Below are positions 1-8,187 of a stretch of DNA of 49,081 nt, piece by piece; the first letter of the stretch is position 1, and the number at the start of each line of letters is the position of its first letter. Both the position numbers and the translations under genes were made by a program. The stretch comes from UBA7985 sp965661545. Lineage in GTDB: Bacteria; Pseudomonadota; Alphaproteobacteria; UBA7985. Location of the stretch: the NCBI GenBank assembly GCA_965661545.1, contig CBFIEF010000020.1, forward strand, positions 1-49,081. The letters are read 5' to 3'. Under the pieces are notes generated by a model. The model was not told the origin of the DNA. It searched no databases and saw only the letters and a program-made list of their open reading frames with translations.

Positions 1-996
1 CCTGGCACCGGCGCGGAAGTGGTTATCGAGGCACCGGACGACCCTACCCACCCCAAGGGCTTCTTTATCGACCCGGAAAAGTGCCGCCAGCTCTCGCTCG
101 CTGAGCGCTATGGCACGTGGTTGTTTGGCTTTTTGCGCGGGGATTGGGGAGAATCCATCGTCTTTAAAAAGCACGTTGCCGGTTACCGAGGCGTACTCGT
201 GGACTCACAAGGCAACGAGCGACCCAACTCCGACCCATGGGGCGTGATAAACGAGCGCTTGGCCAACACCGGCATGCTCGCACTTTGGGTCTTTGGCATT
301 ATGGTCAGCTTGGGTTTGTGCGTGGGCATTCTGGCGGGCATGAATGAAGGCTCTGTCCGCGACCGAACCCTGTCGGTGGTCGCGATTGGATCAACGTCGA
401 TGCCAGAATACGTGATGGGGATTCTGCTGGTGGTTTTGCTGGCGGGGAACTCCATGGTTTTTGCGGCTTTGGGCAACGTCATCGACGTGCTGCCGATCGC
501 AGACACCTTCCTCGGCGCCGATAAATGGGCGCGGAAAAGCCCGTTGCAAGGGTCGGCAAACCTCGACAAAGACGGCATTACCTTCGCCAACACGGTCTTA
601 CCGGTTTCAGCCGTGATCATTTACGGCTTCGGCTACATCGCCCGCATGACCCGCGCGTCAATGGCGGAGGCGATGGGGTCTCAGTACGTGCGTACAGCCG
701 TGCTCAAGGGCGTTCCTCGGCACCAAGTCGTGCTGAAGCATGCCCTGCGCAACGCTCTCATCGCGCCTTTCACCGTCATCATGCTGCAGTTCCCCTATCT
801 GCTTTCTGGGCTGGTGGTGGTCGAAGTTATTTTCTCGTGGAAAGGCTTTGGCTGGGCGCTGAACGCCGGAGCATCGAACATGGATTACAACCTGATCCTC
901 GCCTGTTCCGTCGTGTCGGTCATCGTGGTCCTGCTGACCCAGTTCATTTCAGATGTTGGATACGTGCTGCTCAATCCACGTATTCGTGTGGCTTAG
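1..996 (+). CDS. yejB: Oligopeptide/microcin C-type ABC transporter permease, YejB-like (5' truncated)
   Basis: Inner-membrane permease subunit of a peptide-type ABC importer. The reading frame is open to the first base of the window, so the start and the first membrane helix lie outside; the GTG at 19 is an internal valine. About 331 codons remain of a protein that is usually about 360 residues. Three to four hydrophobic helices are visible. The cytoplasmic coupling loop of the binding-protein-dependent permease family appears as YVRTAVLKGV followed by HALRNALIAP. The gene for a second permease begins 16 bases after the stop and the fused ATPase follows, the YejB-YejE-YejF order. The periplasmic binding protein (YejA) would be upstream, outside the window. 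The family imports oligopeptides; in enterobacteria the Yej system imports microcin C. The actual substrate here is unknown. Confidence 0.9.
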   Translation, partial: PGTGAEVVIEAPDDPTHPKGFFIDPEKCRQLSLAERYGTWLFGFLRGDWGESIVFKKHVAGYRGVLVDSQGNERPNSDPWGVINERLANTGMLALWVFGIMVSLGLCVGILAGMNEGSVRDRTLSVVAIGSTSMPEYVMGILLVVLLAGNSMVFAALGNVIDVLPIADTFLGADKWARKSPLQGSANLDKDGITFANTVLPVSAVIIYGFGYIARMTRASMAEAMGSQYVRTAVLKGVPRHQVVLKHALRNALIAPFTVIMLQFPYLLSGLVVVEVIFSWKGFGWALNAGASNMDYNLILACSVVSVIVVLLTQFISDVGYVLLNPRIRVA

Positions 997-1011
997 GGCG
1001 AGGGGACAATC

Positions 1012-2580
1012 ATGCTTGCAAATCTCGCTATTCTCGGCGGCACCATCGCCTCGTTCTGGACCGTCTGGGCCACGCTTCTCGGCTTTGCCTTGCTGCTCTC
1101 TGCTGGTTCCAATGTGATCAATGCGCTGAAACGGCCACCATTCAATACCCTAACGTCGCTGGCGTTGATCCTTGGGACAGCCGGGATGGTCTTTGTTGCG
1201 CTGTTCAGTTCCCCCAAAATGGGGCTCGCAACGGTCTGGGCGCTCTACGTGCTGTGGCCCGTTTTTGCCGTGCTCGCTGGGGTCATGATTGTGAGTCGCC
1301 TGTTCAAGGCCAGATTGGGCCTCTATGGACGCATTTTTGACAGTCCCATTGGCATGGTTGGCTTGGCGATTTGCTTCTTTTGGATCATTGCCGCGCTGAT
1401 GGCCGATCTGCTGCCGCTCTATGGTCCGTTGGAGGCCCTTTCGAAGAACAACGGCACCATTGTTCAAGGCGTTACGCGCAAGTTTAAACTCGGTGCCGAA
1501 GCGCTCAACGGGTTGAGCTACGCCGATTACGTCCGGCTTTCGTTGGCCGATGCCGCAGAATACGGCAAGCTCTATAAGTCCAACATCCGCGGCAGTGCGC
1601 CGTTGGTTTCTTGGGTTGGTGATGAAGGGGAAAAACTGCCAGCCATCCTGGGAACGGACAAAGCCAATCGCGATATTTTCTCCCGCCTGATTTACGGCGC
1701 ACGAACCGTTCTGCCCCTGTCCATTGGTGCAACTTTGGTATCCTTTACCGTCGGTATCACCCTTGGCTTGCTCGCGGGTTATCGCGGCGGCTGGTTTGAC
1801 CAAGTCATCACCTTTGCCGCCAATGCCATTCTGGCGTTTCCGGTCATCGTGCTGTTTTACCTGATCGTTTTGGTTGGTAAGGATGGCAACCTCAGCCGGA
1901 TCCTCGCGACCGCCATTTTCGCGTTTCCTCTGTTGCTGGTTCTCGCTGGGTTGTGGGGGCTGTATTCGGTCAAGATGGGACGGTTGATTGCGATCCTTGT
2001 GGTCTTTCTTCCCATCGCGCTGTTCCTGTACCTGCGCAACACGTGGGGACTGCCGGATTTGAGCGGCGTGGGCACATGGGTTGCGGCGATTTTTGGTGGT
2101 GGGAATGCACAGCGCGAGGCTGACATCGCCATCGCGGTAACCAACTTTGCGCAGATGGAACCGCGCATGCTCAATGTCTTTGTCGCGGTTGCCTTTTCCT
2201 CGGCCCCGGGCGCGTTCCGTCTGGTGCGCGGGCTGACACTCGATGTCAAAGACCGCGACTACGTTGCGGCTGCTCAGACGCGGGGTGAAAACCAGTTCTA
2301 CATCATGATTTTTGAGATTCTCCCCAACGTGCGCGGACCGCTGATGGTCGATGCGGCGCTGCGGATTGGATACACGGCGATCCTGCTGGGCACCTTGGGC
2401 TTCCTCGCGCTGGGCTTGCCGCAGGAAAGCGCTGATTGGGGTTCCATGATTGCCCACGGGCGCGGTCAGCTTCGGTTTGAGCCGCAGATGGCGGTCATAC
2501 CGGCGCTTTGCATTGTCTCGCTGGTGTTGGGCCTAAACCTGCTGGCCGACACGCTGCGCGAACAGTCGTTGAAGGATTAA
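1012..2580 (+). CDS. yejE: Oligopeptide/microcin C-type ABC transporter permease, YejE-like
   Basis: Second inner-membrane permease of the peptide importer, 522 residues. The ATG is preceded by an AGGGGAC ribosome-binding site. The protein is longer than a typical DppC-type permease (about 300 residues) because of an N-terminal block of four hydrophobic segments (residues 1-100) before the usual first helix near residue 115-140. The motif LGTDKANRDIFSRLIYGAR near residue 205-225, typical of DppC/YejE proteins, precedes the permease domain. The coupling loop DYVAAAQTRGENQF lies near residue 420. A large hydrophobic insertion (residues about 285-360) also interrupts the domain. The stop is 4 bases before the ATPase start, so the three genes are one operon. 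Assignment to YejE rests on order and motifs; substrate is inferred only. Confidence 0.88.
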   Translation: MLANLAILGGTIASFWTVWATLLGFALLLSAGSNVINALKRPPFNTLTSLALILGTAGMVFVALFSSPKMGLATVWALYVLWPVFAVLAGVMIVSRLFKARLGLYGRIFDSPIGMVGLAICFFWIIAALMADLLPLYGPLEALSKNNGTIVQGVTRKFKLGAEALNGLSYADYVRLSLADAAEYGKLYKSNIRGSAPLVSWVGDEGEKLPAILGTDKANRDIFSRLIYGARTVLPLSIGATLVSFTVGITLGLLAGYRGGWFDQVITFAANAILAFPVIVLFYLIVLVGKDGNLSRILATAIFAFPLLLVLAGLWGLYSVKMGRLIAILVVFLPIALFLYLRNTWGLPDLSGVGTWVAAIFGGGNAQREADIAIAVTNFAQMEPRMLNVFVAVAFSSAPGAFRLVRGLTLDVKDRDYVAAAQTRGENQFYIMIFEILPNVRGPLMVDAALRIGYTAILLGTLGFLALGLPQESADWGSMIAHGRGQLRFEPQMAVIPALCIVSLVLGLNLLADTLREQSLKD

Positions 2581-2584
2581 CACC

Positions 2585-4807
2585 ATGTCGAAAGTCGAAA
2601 TCGCCGGTCTGGATCCCAACGCCCCCGTCCTCGAATGCCGGAACCTGTCGCTGTCGTATTTTACCCGCGCGGGCGAAATTCCGGCTGTTGTTGATTTCAA
2701 CATGACCGTGATGCCCGGCGAGGCCGTTGGCTTGGTCGGAGAATCCGGCTGTGGCAAGTCTACGGTCGCCCTTGGCGTCATGAACTACATGGGTTCGACG
2801 GGTAAAGTCGTCAGCGGCCAGATTTTGTATAAAGGGCGAGACATCCTGACCATGTCGCCCGAGGAAACCCGGCAAATCCGCGGTTCCGAAATCGCGATGG
2901 TCTATCAGGAGCCGATGGCCTCCCTGAACCCATCCATGAAAATCGCCAACCAACTGATGGAAGTGCCGCTGCTGCACGAGGACGTCACGCGGGAGGAAGC
3001 GCGCCAGCGGTCGCGGGATATTTTGGAAGCTGTACGCTTGCCAGATCCTGAACGGATCATGAATGCTTACCCGCACCAGCTCTCCGGTGGACAGCAACAG
3101 CGCGTGGTGATCGCGATGGCGCTGCTCTCCAAGCCGTCTTTGCTGCTGTTGGACGAGCCGACAACGGCCTTGGATGTGACGGTGGAGGCGTCGATCGTCG
3201 ACTTGGTGCGCGACTTGGCGGCTGAGTTTGGGACGTCGATGGTCTATATTTCCCACAATCTGGGACTGATCCTCGACACCTGTGATCGAATAAACGTGAT
3301 GTACGCGGGTGAGGCGGTGGAGTTTGGGACGGTGGACGAGGTCTTTAACAAGATGCGTCATCCCTACACCCAAGGTTTGTTTCGCTCGATCCCCTTACCC
3401 GGCACGGACAAGAACGCCAGCCCGCTGGTGCCGATCCGGGGCCAACTGCCCTTGCCCCAAGACCGCCCGCTGGGCTGTAACTTTCAGGACCGCTGTGACC
3501 ATTACAAGCCGGGCTGGTGCGATCAGGCTGATATCGACATGCACGCCGTGCAGGATCAGCCGGGCCATTTAAGCCGCTGTTTGCGCTTTAACGAGATCGA
3601 TTGGACAGCACCGCCAAAGGTTGAAGCACAGGCGGGATCTGCTTTAGCGGGTGACATCGTTTTGGACGTCAAAGACCTCAAGAAATACTACGAAGTCGCG
3701 GCCAATGCCTTTCTAAGTGCCGGCGAGCGCCGCACGATCAAGGCCAACGAAGAGGTTGATTTGGTCGCCCGCGAAGCGGAGACCGTTGCGATTGTGGGTG
3801 AGTCAGGGTGCGGCAAGTCCACACTGGCCAAGGTGTTATTGGGCTTGGAAACCGCGACAAAGGGTGAAGCCAAACTCAACGGCCAAGTGATCTCGAACAC
3901 ACCCGTACAATCCCGCGCACCCGAAACGCTGGGCAGCCTGCAAATGGTGTTTCAGAACCCATTCGACACGCTAAACCCCAGCCAAACCGTTGGCGCGCAG
4001 ATTATTCGTGCGTTGGAGAAATTTGGTATAGGCGCGACCGACGGTGAACGCGAAGCGCGGATGTTGGATTTGCTCGATTTGGTCAAACTGCCCCGCGATT
4101 TCGCCAATCGCATGCCGCGCCAGTTATCCGGTGGTCAGAAACAGCGCATCGGCATCGCGCGCGCCTTTGCCGGAAATCCGGCGGTTGTTGTGGCGGATGA
4201 GCCCGTATCGGCGCTGGATGTATCGGTGCAGGCTGCGGTGTCTCAACTGCTGATGGACATTCAGCGCGAGCACCGAACCACCCTGTTGTTCATCTCTCAT
4301 GATCTGTCGATTGTGCGGTATCTGTCGGATCGCGTGGTAGTCATGTACCTCGGCCACGTGGTCGAGCAGGGCAGCACCGAGCAAGTATTCTCGCCGCCCT
4401 ATCATCCCTATACCGAAGCCCTGCTGTCGGCTGTTCCCATTGCTGATACTCGGGTTAAGAAGCGCCGTATCATTCTGGATGGCGATATTCCGTCGGCGTT
4501 GAATCCGCCTTCGGGCTGTCCGTTTCAGACACGTTGCCCGCGCAAGGCGCAGGTCGAAGGCGATCTGTGCGAGACGACACTGCCGCCGATGCGCACCCTG
4601 TCCGATGGTCATCAAGTCAAATGCCATTTGGCTCAAAGCATTCTCGACGAAATGGAAGCCGTCATCCAGACCGACGCCATCACAGCTGCGGCGGATGAGG
4701 GGGCGGATCTTCTTGGCTCTGAAGCCTTAAAGCCGGGGCTTATTGGGCGCGTTCGACGGGCCTTGAGCCGGGAAAATAGCGAGAAACCGGCGCTGGGGTC
4801 TGCTTGA
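2585..4807 (+). CDS. yejF: Fused dual-domain peptide ABC transporter ATPase, YejF-like
   Basis: Cytoplasmic ATPase that powers the peptide importer, with two complete nucleotide-binding domains in one 740-residue chain. Domain 1 has Walker A GESGCGKST (residues 52-60), signature LSGGQQQR (166-173) and Walker B LLLLDEP. Domain 2 has GESGCGKST (405-413), signature LSGGQKQR (514-521) and VVVADEP. Each domain ends in the oligopeptide-transporter C-terminal segment with clustered cysteines (C298, C304, C312, C332, and a similar set near 635-680), as in the DppD/DppF families where these may bind an iron-sulphur cluster. This fusion of the two ATPases is characteristic of YejF and glutathione importer GsiA. 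A tail of about 50 residues follows the second cysteine group and is not conserved as far as I can tell. Confidence 0.93.
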   Translation: MSKVEIAGLDPNAPVLECRNLSLSYFTRAGEIPAVVDFNMTVMPGEAVGLVGESGCGKSTVALGVMNYMGSTGKVVSGQILYKGRDILTMSPEETRQIRGSEIAMVYQEPMASLNPSMKIANQLMEVPLLHEDVTREEARQRSRDILEAVRLPDPERIMNAYPHQLSGGQQQRVVIAMALLSKPSLLLLDEPTTALDVTVEASIVDLVRDLAAEFGTSMVYISHNLGLILDTCDRINVMYAGEAVEFGTVDEVFNKMRHPYTQGLFRSIPLPGTDKNASPLVPIRGQLPLPQDRPLGCNFQDRCDHYKPGWCDQADIDMHAVQDQPGHLSRCLRFNEIDWTAPPKVEAQAGSALAGDIVLDVKDLKKYYEVAANAFLSAGERRTIKANEEVDLVAREAETVAIVGESGCGKSTLAKVLLGLETATKGEAKLNGQVISNTPVQSRAPETLGSLQMVFQNPFDTLNPSQTVGAQIIRALEKFGIGATDGEREARMLDLLDLVKLPRDFANRMPRQLSGGQKQRIGIARAFAGNPAVVVADEPVSALDVSVQAAVSQLLMDIQREHRTTLLFISHDLSIVRYLSDRVVVMYLGHVVEQGSTEQVFSPPYHPYTEALLSAVPIADTRVKKRRIILDGDIPSALNPPSGCPFQTRCPRKAQVEGDLCETTLPPMRTLSDGHQVKCHLAQSILDEMEAVIQTDAITAAADEGADLLGSEALKPGLIGRVRRALSRENSEKPALGSA

Positions 4808-4869
4808 GGCCCGTTGGCGTGAAAATCTGATTGCCAAAGCGGGTCTTATGAGCGAACCTTAGATGCACT

Positions 4870-5763
4870 ATGATAAAAACTGTGCCAGCTCCCCGTTTCA
4901 CCTATGATCCTGTAACCGGCGCACCTGCGGGTGCTAAAGCCGCATGGGAAGAGGCCGGTTGCCTCATCCTTGAAGGATTTGTTTCCGAAAAAGCCTGTGA
5001 TGACCTCATGGCCGCTTCCGATCGACTCTCCAAAGAGTTGGTGGACGCCGCCGATGGTCACTCGTTTGATGCTGTCGATAATCAGCACGCGGGCGAGGAT
5101 TACTTCCTCAGTTCCGGCGATGTCATGCGCGCCTTTATGGAAGAGAAGGTGGACGGCGTTGACCGGGTGAGGGCGGTCAACAAGCTTGGCCACGCCATGC
5201 ACGACCTCGATCCTGATTTCGAAGCCTTTACCCATCAAAAGCAGCTGGGACACCTCACGCAACAACTGGGCTTGGGAAAGCCGTTATTGCTGCAGTCGAT
5301 GGTGATCTTCAAACATGCCCATGTGGGCGGTGAAGTGACCATGCATCAGGACAGCACGTTTATCTATTCCGAGCCAGAAACCTGCATTGGATTTTGGTTT
5401 GCATTGGAAGATGCAACCACGGAAAACGGGGCGATGTACGCCTTGCCAGGCTGGCACAAAGGGCCACTCGAAAAGCGGTTTTTCCGCACGGGCGAGGGGC
5501 ATGGAACTGATTTTGAACACCTTGAAACCGCGGATTGGCCGCTGGACGAGGCTGTACCACTGGCCGCGCCAAAGGGCTCGTTGGTGATGTTGCATGGCCG
5601 TTTGCCGCATCGTTCCTCAGCGAACATGTCTGACAAGTCACGCTATGCTTTTACCCTTCATACAATTGACGCTTCGGCCAATTATCCGAGCGACAATTGG
5701 TTACGGCGGCGGGACGACCTGCCGCTCCGGACCTTTGGTGAAAAGATGACCACCGCCGTCTGA
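4870..5763 (+). CDS. Phytanoyl-CoA dioxygenase family protein, PHYHD1-like
   Basis: Predicted soluble Fe(II)/2-oxoglutarate-dependent dioxygenase, 297 residues, the usual length for the PhyH family. The iron-binding facial triad is visible as H159-x-D161 (in MHQDSTFIY) and H247 (in GRLPHRSS). R258 follows at the position expected to hold 2-oxoglutarate. The segments FALEDATTENGAMYALPG and SDNWLRRRDDLPL resemble animal PHYHD1 more than ectoine hydroxylase, which lacks the second segment. No signal peptide. It starts 62 bases after the peptide-transporter ATPase and on the same strand, and add follows after 71 bases, so it may be read with either neighbour. Substrate unknown: PHYHD1 proteins hydroxylate small molecules or CoA esters poorly defined even in animals. 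Confidence 0.85.
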   Translation: MIKTVPAPRFTYDPVTGAPAGAKAAWEEAGCLILEGFVSEKACDDLMAASDRLSKELVDAADGHSFDAVDNQHAGEDYFLSSGDVMRAFMEEKVDGVDRVRAVNKLGHAMHDLDPDFEAFTHQKQLGHLTQQLGLGKPLLLQSMVIFKHAHVGGEVTMHQDSTFIYSEPETCIGFWFALEDATTENGAMYALPGWHKGPLEKRFFRTGEGHGTDFEHLETADWPLDEAVPLAAPKGSLVMLHGRLPHRSSANMSDKSRYAFTLHTIDASANYPSDNWLRRRDDLPLRTFGEKMTTAV

Positions 5764-5779
5764 CCGGGTCCAGACCAAA

Positions 5780-5808
5780 CCGGGCGCAACCTTGTTTCAG
5801 ACGCCCGG
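5780..5808 (+). other. Stem-loop between dioxygenase gene and add
   Basis: CCGGGCG at 5780-5786 pairs perfectly with CGCCCGG at 5802-5808 across a 15-base loop. No T run follows on the plus strand, so this is not a standard intrinsic terminator; it could slow transcription or protect an mRNA end. The add ribosome-binding site (AAAAAAAGGAGA) begins shortly after it. Confidence 0.35.
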
Positions 5809-5834
5809 CACAACGATAAAAAAAGGAGAGCACG

Positions 5835-6854
5835 ATGCTCAAAGATTTTGGAGCGCACCCGGCGGACCGGGTGCCAAAGGCTGAACTGCACGCGCATTTA
5901 GAAGGCACCATCCACGCGCCCGTTTTACGGAAACTCGCAGCGCGAAACGGGATTACCCTGCCGGACGGTGTTCTGGATGATCAAGACAACTATCTCTGGA
6001 CTGACTTCAACGACTTCTTGAAGGTTTACGATCTGGCGACGGCCGCGATCAAAACGCCCGAAGACTACTATGACCTGACCCTTGATTACCTCGAACGCGT
6101 TGCGATGGAGGGCGGTCTTTACGTCGAAATTCTGGTCAGTCCAGACCACGTTTTGAACCTTGGGATGGCCCTGAAAGACCAACTCGACGCGCTGATCCAA
6201 GCCATCGACGACGCGCGCGAGCGGTTTGGGGTTGAAACACGCATCAGCCAAACCATCGTCCGCCATTACGGGCCGGAGAACTCAGTCGCAGCGGCGAAAG
6301 CGGCTGTTGAGCATTTGCACCCGTATATCACAGGGTTCCAGATGGCGGGGGCAGAGGACGCCTATACGCCGGCGGATTTCCGCCCTGCTTACGACATCGC
6401 AGCCGAGGCTGGTTTGCGCTGCACAGCGCACACGGGCGAGTGGCTGGGGCCGGATTCAATCCGTGAAACGCTTGCCGCTTTGCCGATGGTCGAGCGCTTG
6501 GGCCACGGTGTTCGGGCGATCCAAGACCCGGCGCTGGTAAAGGAGCTGGCCGAGCGTAAGATCCCGTTCGAGGTCTGCCCGGGCTCCAACATTGCGCTCA
6601 AAGTCTTTCCAACGCCGGAGGAGCACGCGCTCAAAGGTCTGTGGGATGCCGGGTGTACGATCACCCTTGCCTCTGACGATCCGCCATATTTCCACACATC
6701 TTTGGGGGCTGAGTATCGTTTTGCAGTGGATGTTGCTGGACTGTCTGTGCCAGACCTTTACACCATTACGCGAAATGCTCTGAACGCTGGCTTCATGGAC
6801 GAAACAACGCGCGCCGCGCTAATGATGCGAGTGAGCGCGTCCGAAGCCGCCTAA
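5835..6854 (+). CDS. add: Adenosine deaminase family protein (adenosine or adenine deaminase)
   Basis: Zinc-dependent purine deaminase, 339 residues. Zinc ligands and catalytic residues of the family are present: H19-A-H21, H199-T-G-E202 in CTAHTGEW, H224 in GHGVRA and D281-D282 in ASDDPPYF. The enzyme would convert adenosine to inosine, or adenine to hypoxanthine. The residue after the first motif is Glu (HLEGT) where animal and E. coli adenosine deaminases have Asp that touches the ribose 5' hydroxyl; Glu here is seen in bacterial adenine deaminases of the same family, so the base may be the real substrate. A GGAGAG ribosome-binding site fixes the ATG. upp starts 17 bases after the stop, and the nucleoside importer operon lies nearby on the other strand, which supports a role in purine salvage. 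Confidence 0.88.
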   Translation: MLKDFGAHPADRVPKAELHAHLEGTIHAPVLRKLAARNGITLPDGVLDDQDNYLWTDFNDFLKVYDLATAAIKTPEDYYDLTLDYLERVAMEGGLYVEILVSPDHVLNLGMALKDQLDALIQAIDDARERFGVETRISQTIVRHYGPENSVAAAKAAVEHLHPYITGFQMAGAEDAYTPADFRPAYDIAAEAGLRCTAHTGEWLGPDSIRETLAALPMVERLGHGVRAIQDPALVKELAERKIPFEVCPGSNIALKVFPTPEEHALKGLWDAGCTITLASDDPPYFHTSLGAEYRFAVDVAGLSVPDLYTITRNALNAGFMDETTRAALMMRVSASEAA

Positions 6855-6871
6855 ACAAGTGGGGATTCCCT

Positions 6872-7498
6872 GTGTCCGATACATTGACCGTTGTTGACCA
6901 TCCGCTGGTGACCGACAAACTCAGCCAACTGCGCGACGTCGCGACCGACATGGCGCGGTTCCGGTCGTTGATGCATGAGGTCAGCTTTATGCTGGGGTAC
7001 GAAGCACTGCGGGATTGGCCCATGTCCAAGCGCCCGGTAGAAACGCCTCTTACAACGTTCAACGCGCCAGTGCGGGAGCCTCACCACTTAAACGTCGTGT
7101 CCATTTTGCGGGCGGGTAACGGCTTTCTGGATGGCCTGCTGGCGCTGGAGCGGACGGCTCGGGTTGGTTTTGTTGGCCTGAAGCGGAACGAAGACACGCT
7201 CATGCCGGAGCAGTATTACCTGAATTTGCCCGATGTGAGCGAGGGTGTGACGATCATCTGTGACCCCATGTTGGCCACGGGCGGCTCATCGTCCCACGCG
7301 GTCCAGCTGGTGAAGGATCAGGGCGCGACAGATCTCAAGTTCATTTGCCTGTTGGCATCCCCAGAGGGTGTGGCCAAGTTCAGTGGAGATCACCCAGATG
7401 TACCGATCTTTACGGCATCACTGGATGATCATCTGAATGAAAAAGGCTATATCGTGCCGGGTTTGGGCGATGCAGGAGACCGTCTGTACGGGACGTAA
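6872..7498 (+). CDS. upp: Uracil phosphoribosyltransferase
   Basis: Makes UMP from uracil and PRPP in the cytosol. The 208-residue length is normal. The PRPP-binding loop CDPMLATGGSSSHAV is near residues 128-142 and the uracil-binding C-terminal segment ends GLGDAGDRLYGT, as in the family. The start is GTG at 6872, 17 bases after the add stop, with a GGGG-containing site in front. Pairing with add in one transcript, opposite a nucleoside importer and a pyrimidine phosphorylase, indicates recovery of uracil released by nucleoside cleavage. Confidence 0.95.
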   Translation: MSDTLTVVDHPLVTDKLSQLRDVATDMARFRSLMHEVSFMLGYEALRDWPMSKRPVETPLTTFNAPVREPHHLNVVSILRAGNGFLDGLLALERTARVGFVGLKRNEDTLMPEQYYLNLPDVSEGVTIICDPMLATGGSSSHAVQLVKDQGATDLKFICLLASPEGVAKFSGDHPDVPIFTASLDDHLNEKGYIVPGLGDAGDRLYGT

Positions 7499-7525
7499 TC
7501 TCCTGAACCCATCGTGAGCTCTGGG

Positions 7526-7543
7526 GGCGCGCTATTCCGCGCC
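7526..7543. terminator. Possible bidirectional hairpin between upp and the convergent exported-protein gene
   Basis: GGCGCG (7526-7531) and CGCGCC (7538-7543) form a 6-bp GC-only stem with a 6-base loop at the meeting point of two convergent genes. The T tail is poor (TTCTGCT) and the right half overlaps the end of the minus-strand reading frame, so confidence is limited. Confidence 0.35.
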
Positions 7544-8095
7544 TTCTGCTCCATCGGTTGGCAGGGCGTTGTTGCCCTCAAGCAGGCGCAGGGCGTCGGC
7601 GGCCAGCAATACCGGTTTGATCTCGTTTACAATGTCCGGCAGGGGACGCAGCGCGGCGGCCTCTGAGCCTTCTTCCAGCAGTCGCTGCAGTCGGATTGTC
7701 TGGGGCGTATCAAGCGTGCCGGAAACCACCGGACCGTCTTCGATAGGCTGCATGACGATGGACAGCGCGCCTTCAAAGCCTTCATTGCCCAGTTCGTCCA
7801 GAGCCGCTCCCTGTGCGTCCAGGGTGTAGAAGCTGCGTTCTTCACTGCCGGGAAAGCTCAGGCACAGGTACTTTGGACCGGCTTCCCATTTGCCAAAGGA
7901 CATGGCCAGCTCCGCATCGTCTTCGCCCGTAACTTCGAGCAAGCCATTGGCATAGAAGCGGTAAAATTTGCTGTCATCACCGGCCAGCATTTTTCCCCCT
8001 AAGGCGAGGGACATATCGGCCCCGGTAAGGGGTTCAGCGGTGGCGGAAACAGAAAGTGTGAGGGCCGAAATTGCGCCCAGAACAAGAGTCTTCAT
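7532..8095 (-). CDS. Exported protein of unknown function
   Basis: I do not recognise this 187-residue protein. It begins with a clear signal peptide (basic start MKT, hydrophobic LVLGAISALTLSVSATA, cleavage probably after ATA or ATAEP), so it should be periplasmic. The mature part is acidic. It contains a segment KFYRFYANGLLEVTGEDD and a following WEAGPKYLCLSFPG, with one cysteine; these resemble the strand-rich core of small secreted proteins that sense or bind ligands, but no family can be named. The C-terminus is Glu/Ala-rich and helical. It stands alone between upp (convergent) and deoB (same strand, 92 bases upstream on its own strand), so it may be the last gene read from the nucleoside operon. 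Confidence 0.7.
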   Translation of the reverse strand: MKTLVLGAISALTLSVSATAEPLTGADMSLALGGKMLAGDDSKFYRFYANGLLEVTGEDDAELAMSFGKWEAGPKYLCLSFPGSEERSFYTLDAQGAALDELGNEGFEGALSIVMQPIEDGPVVSGTLDTPQTIRLQRLLEEGSEAAALRPLPDIVNEIKPVLLAADALRLLEGNNALPTDGAEGAE

Positions 8096-8187
8096 GAGGA
8101 AATTCCCAAAATATTCCGCGTCTCTATAGCAGACAGGGGCATGAGATGAAAAGCTCTTTTCTTCAACTTTATACGCAAGAAAAGCGG

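Noticed and set aside
1150..2457. Long minus-strand frame opposite yejE (435 codons)
   Set aside because: Antisense shadow of a well-supported permease gene; Gln/Arg-rich product with no family features.
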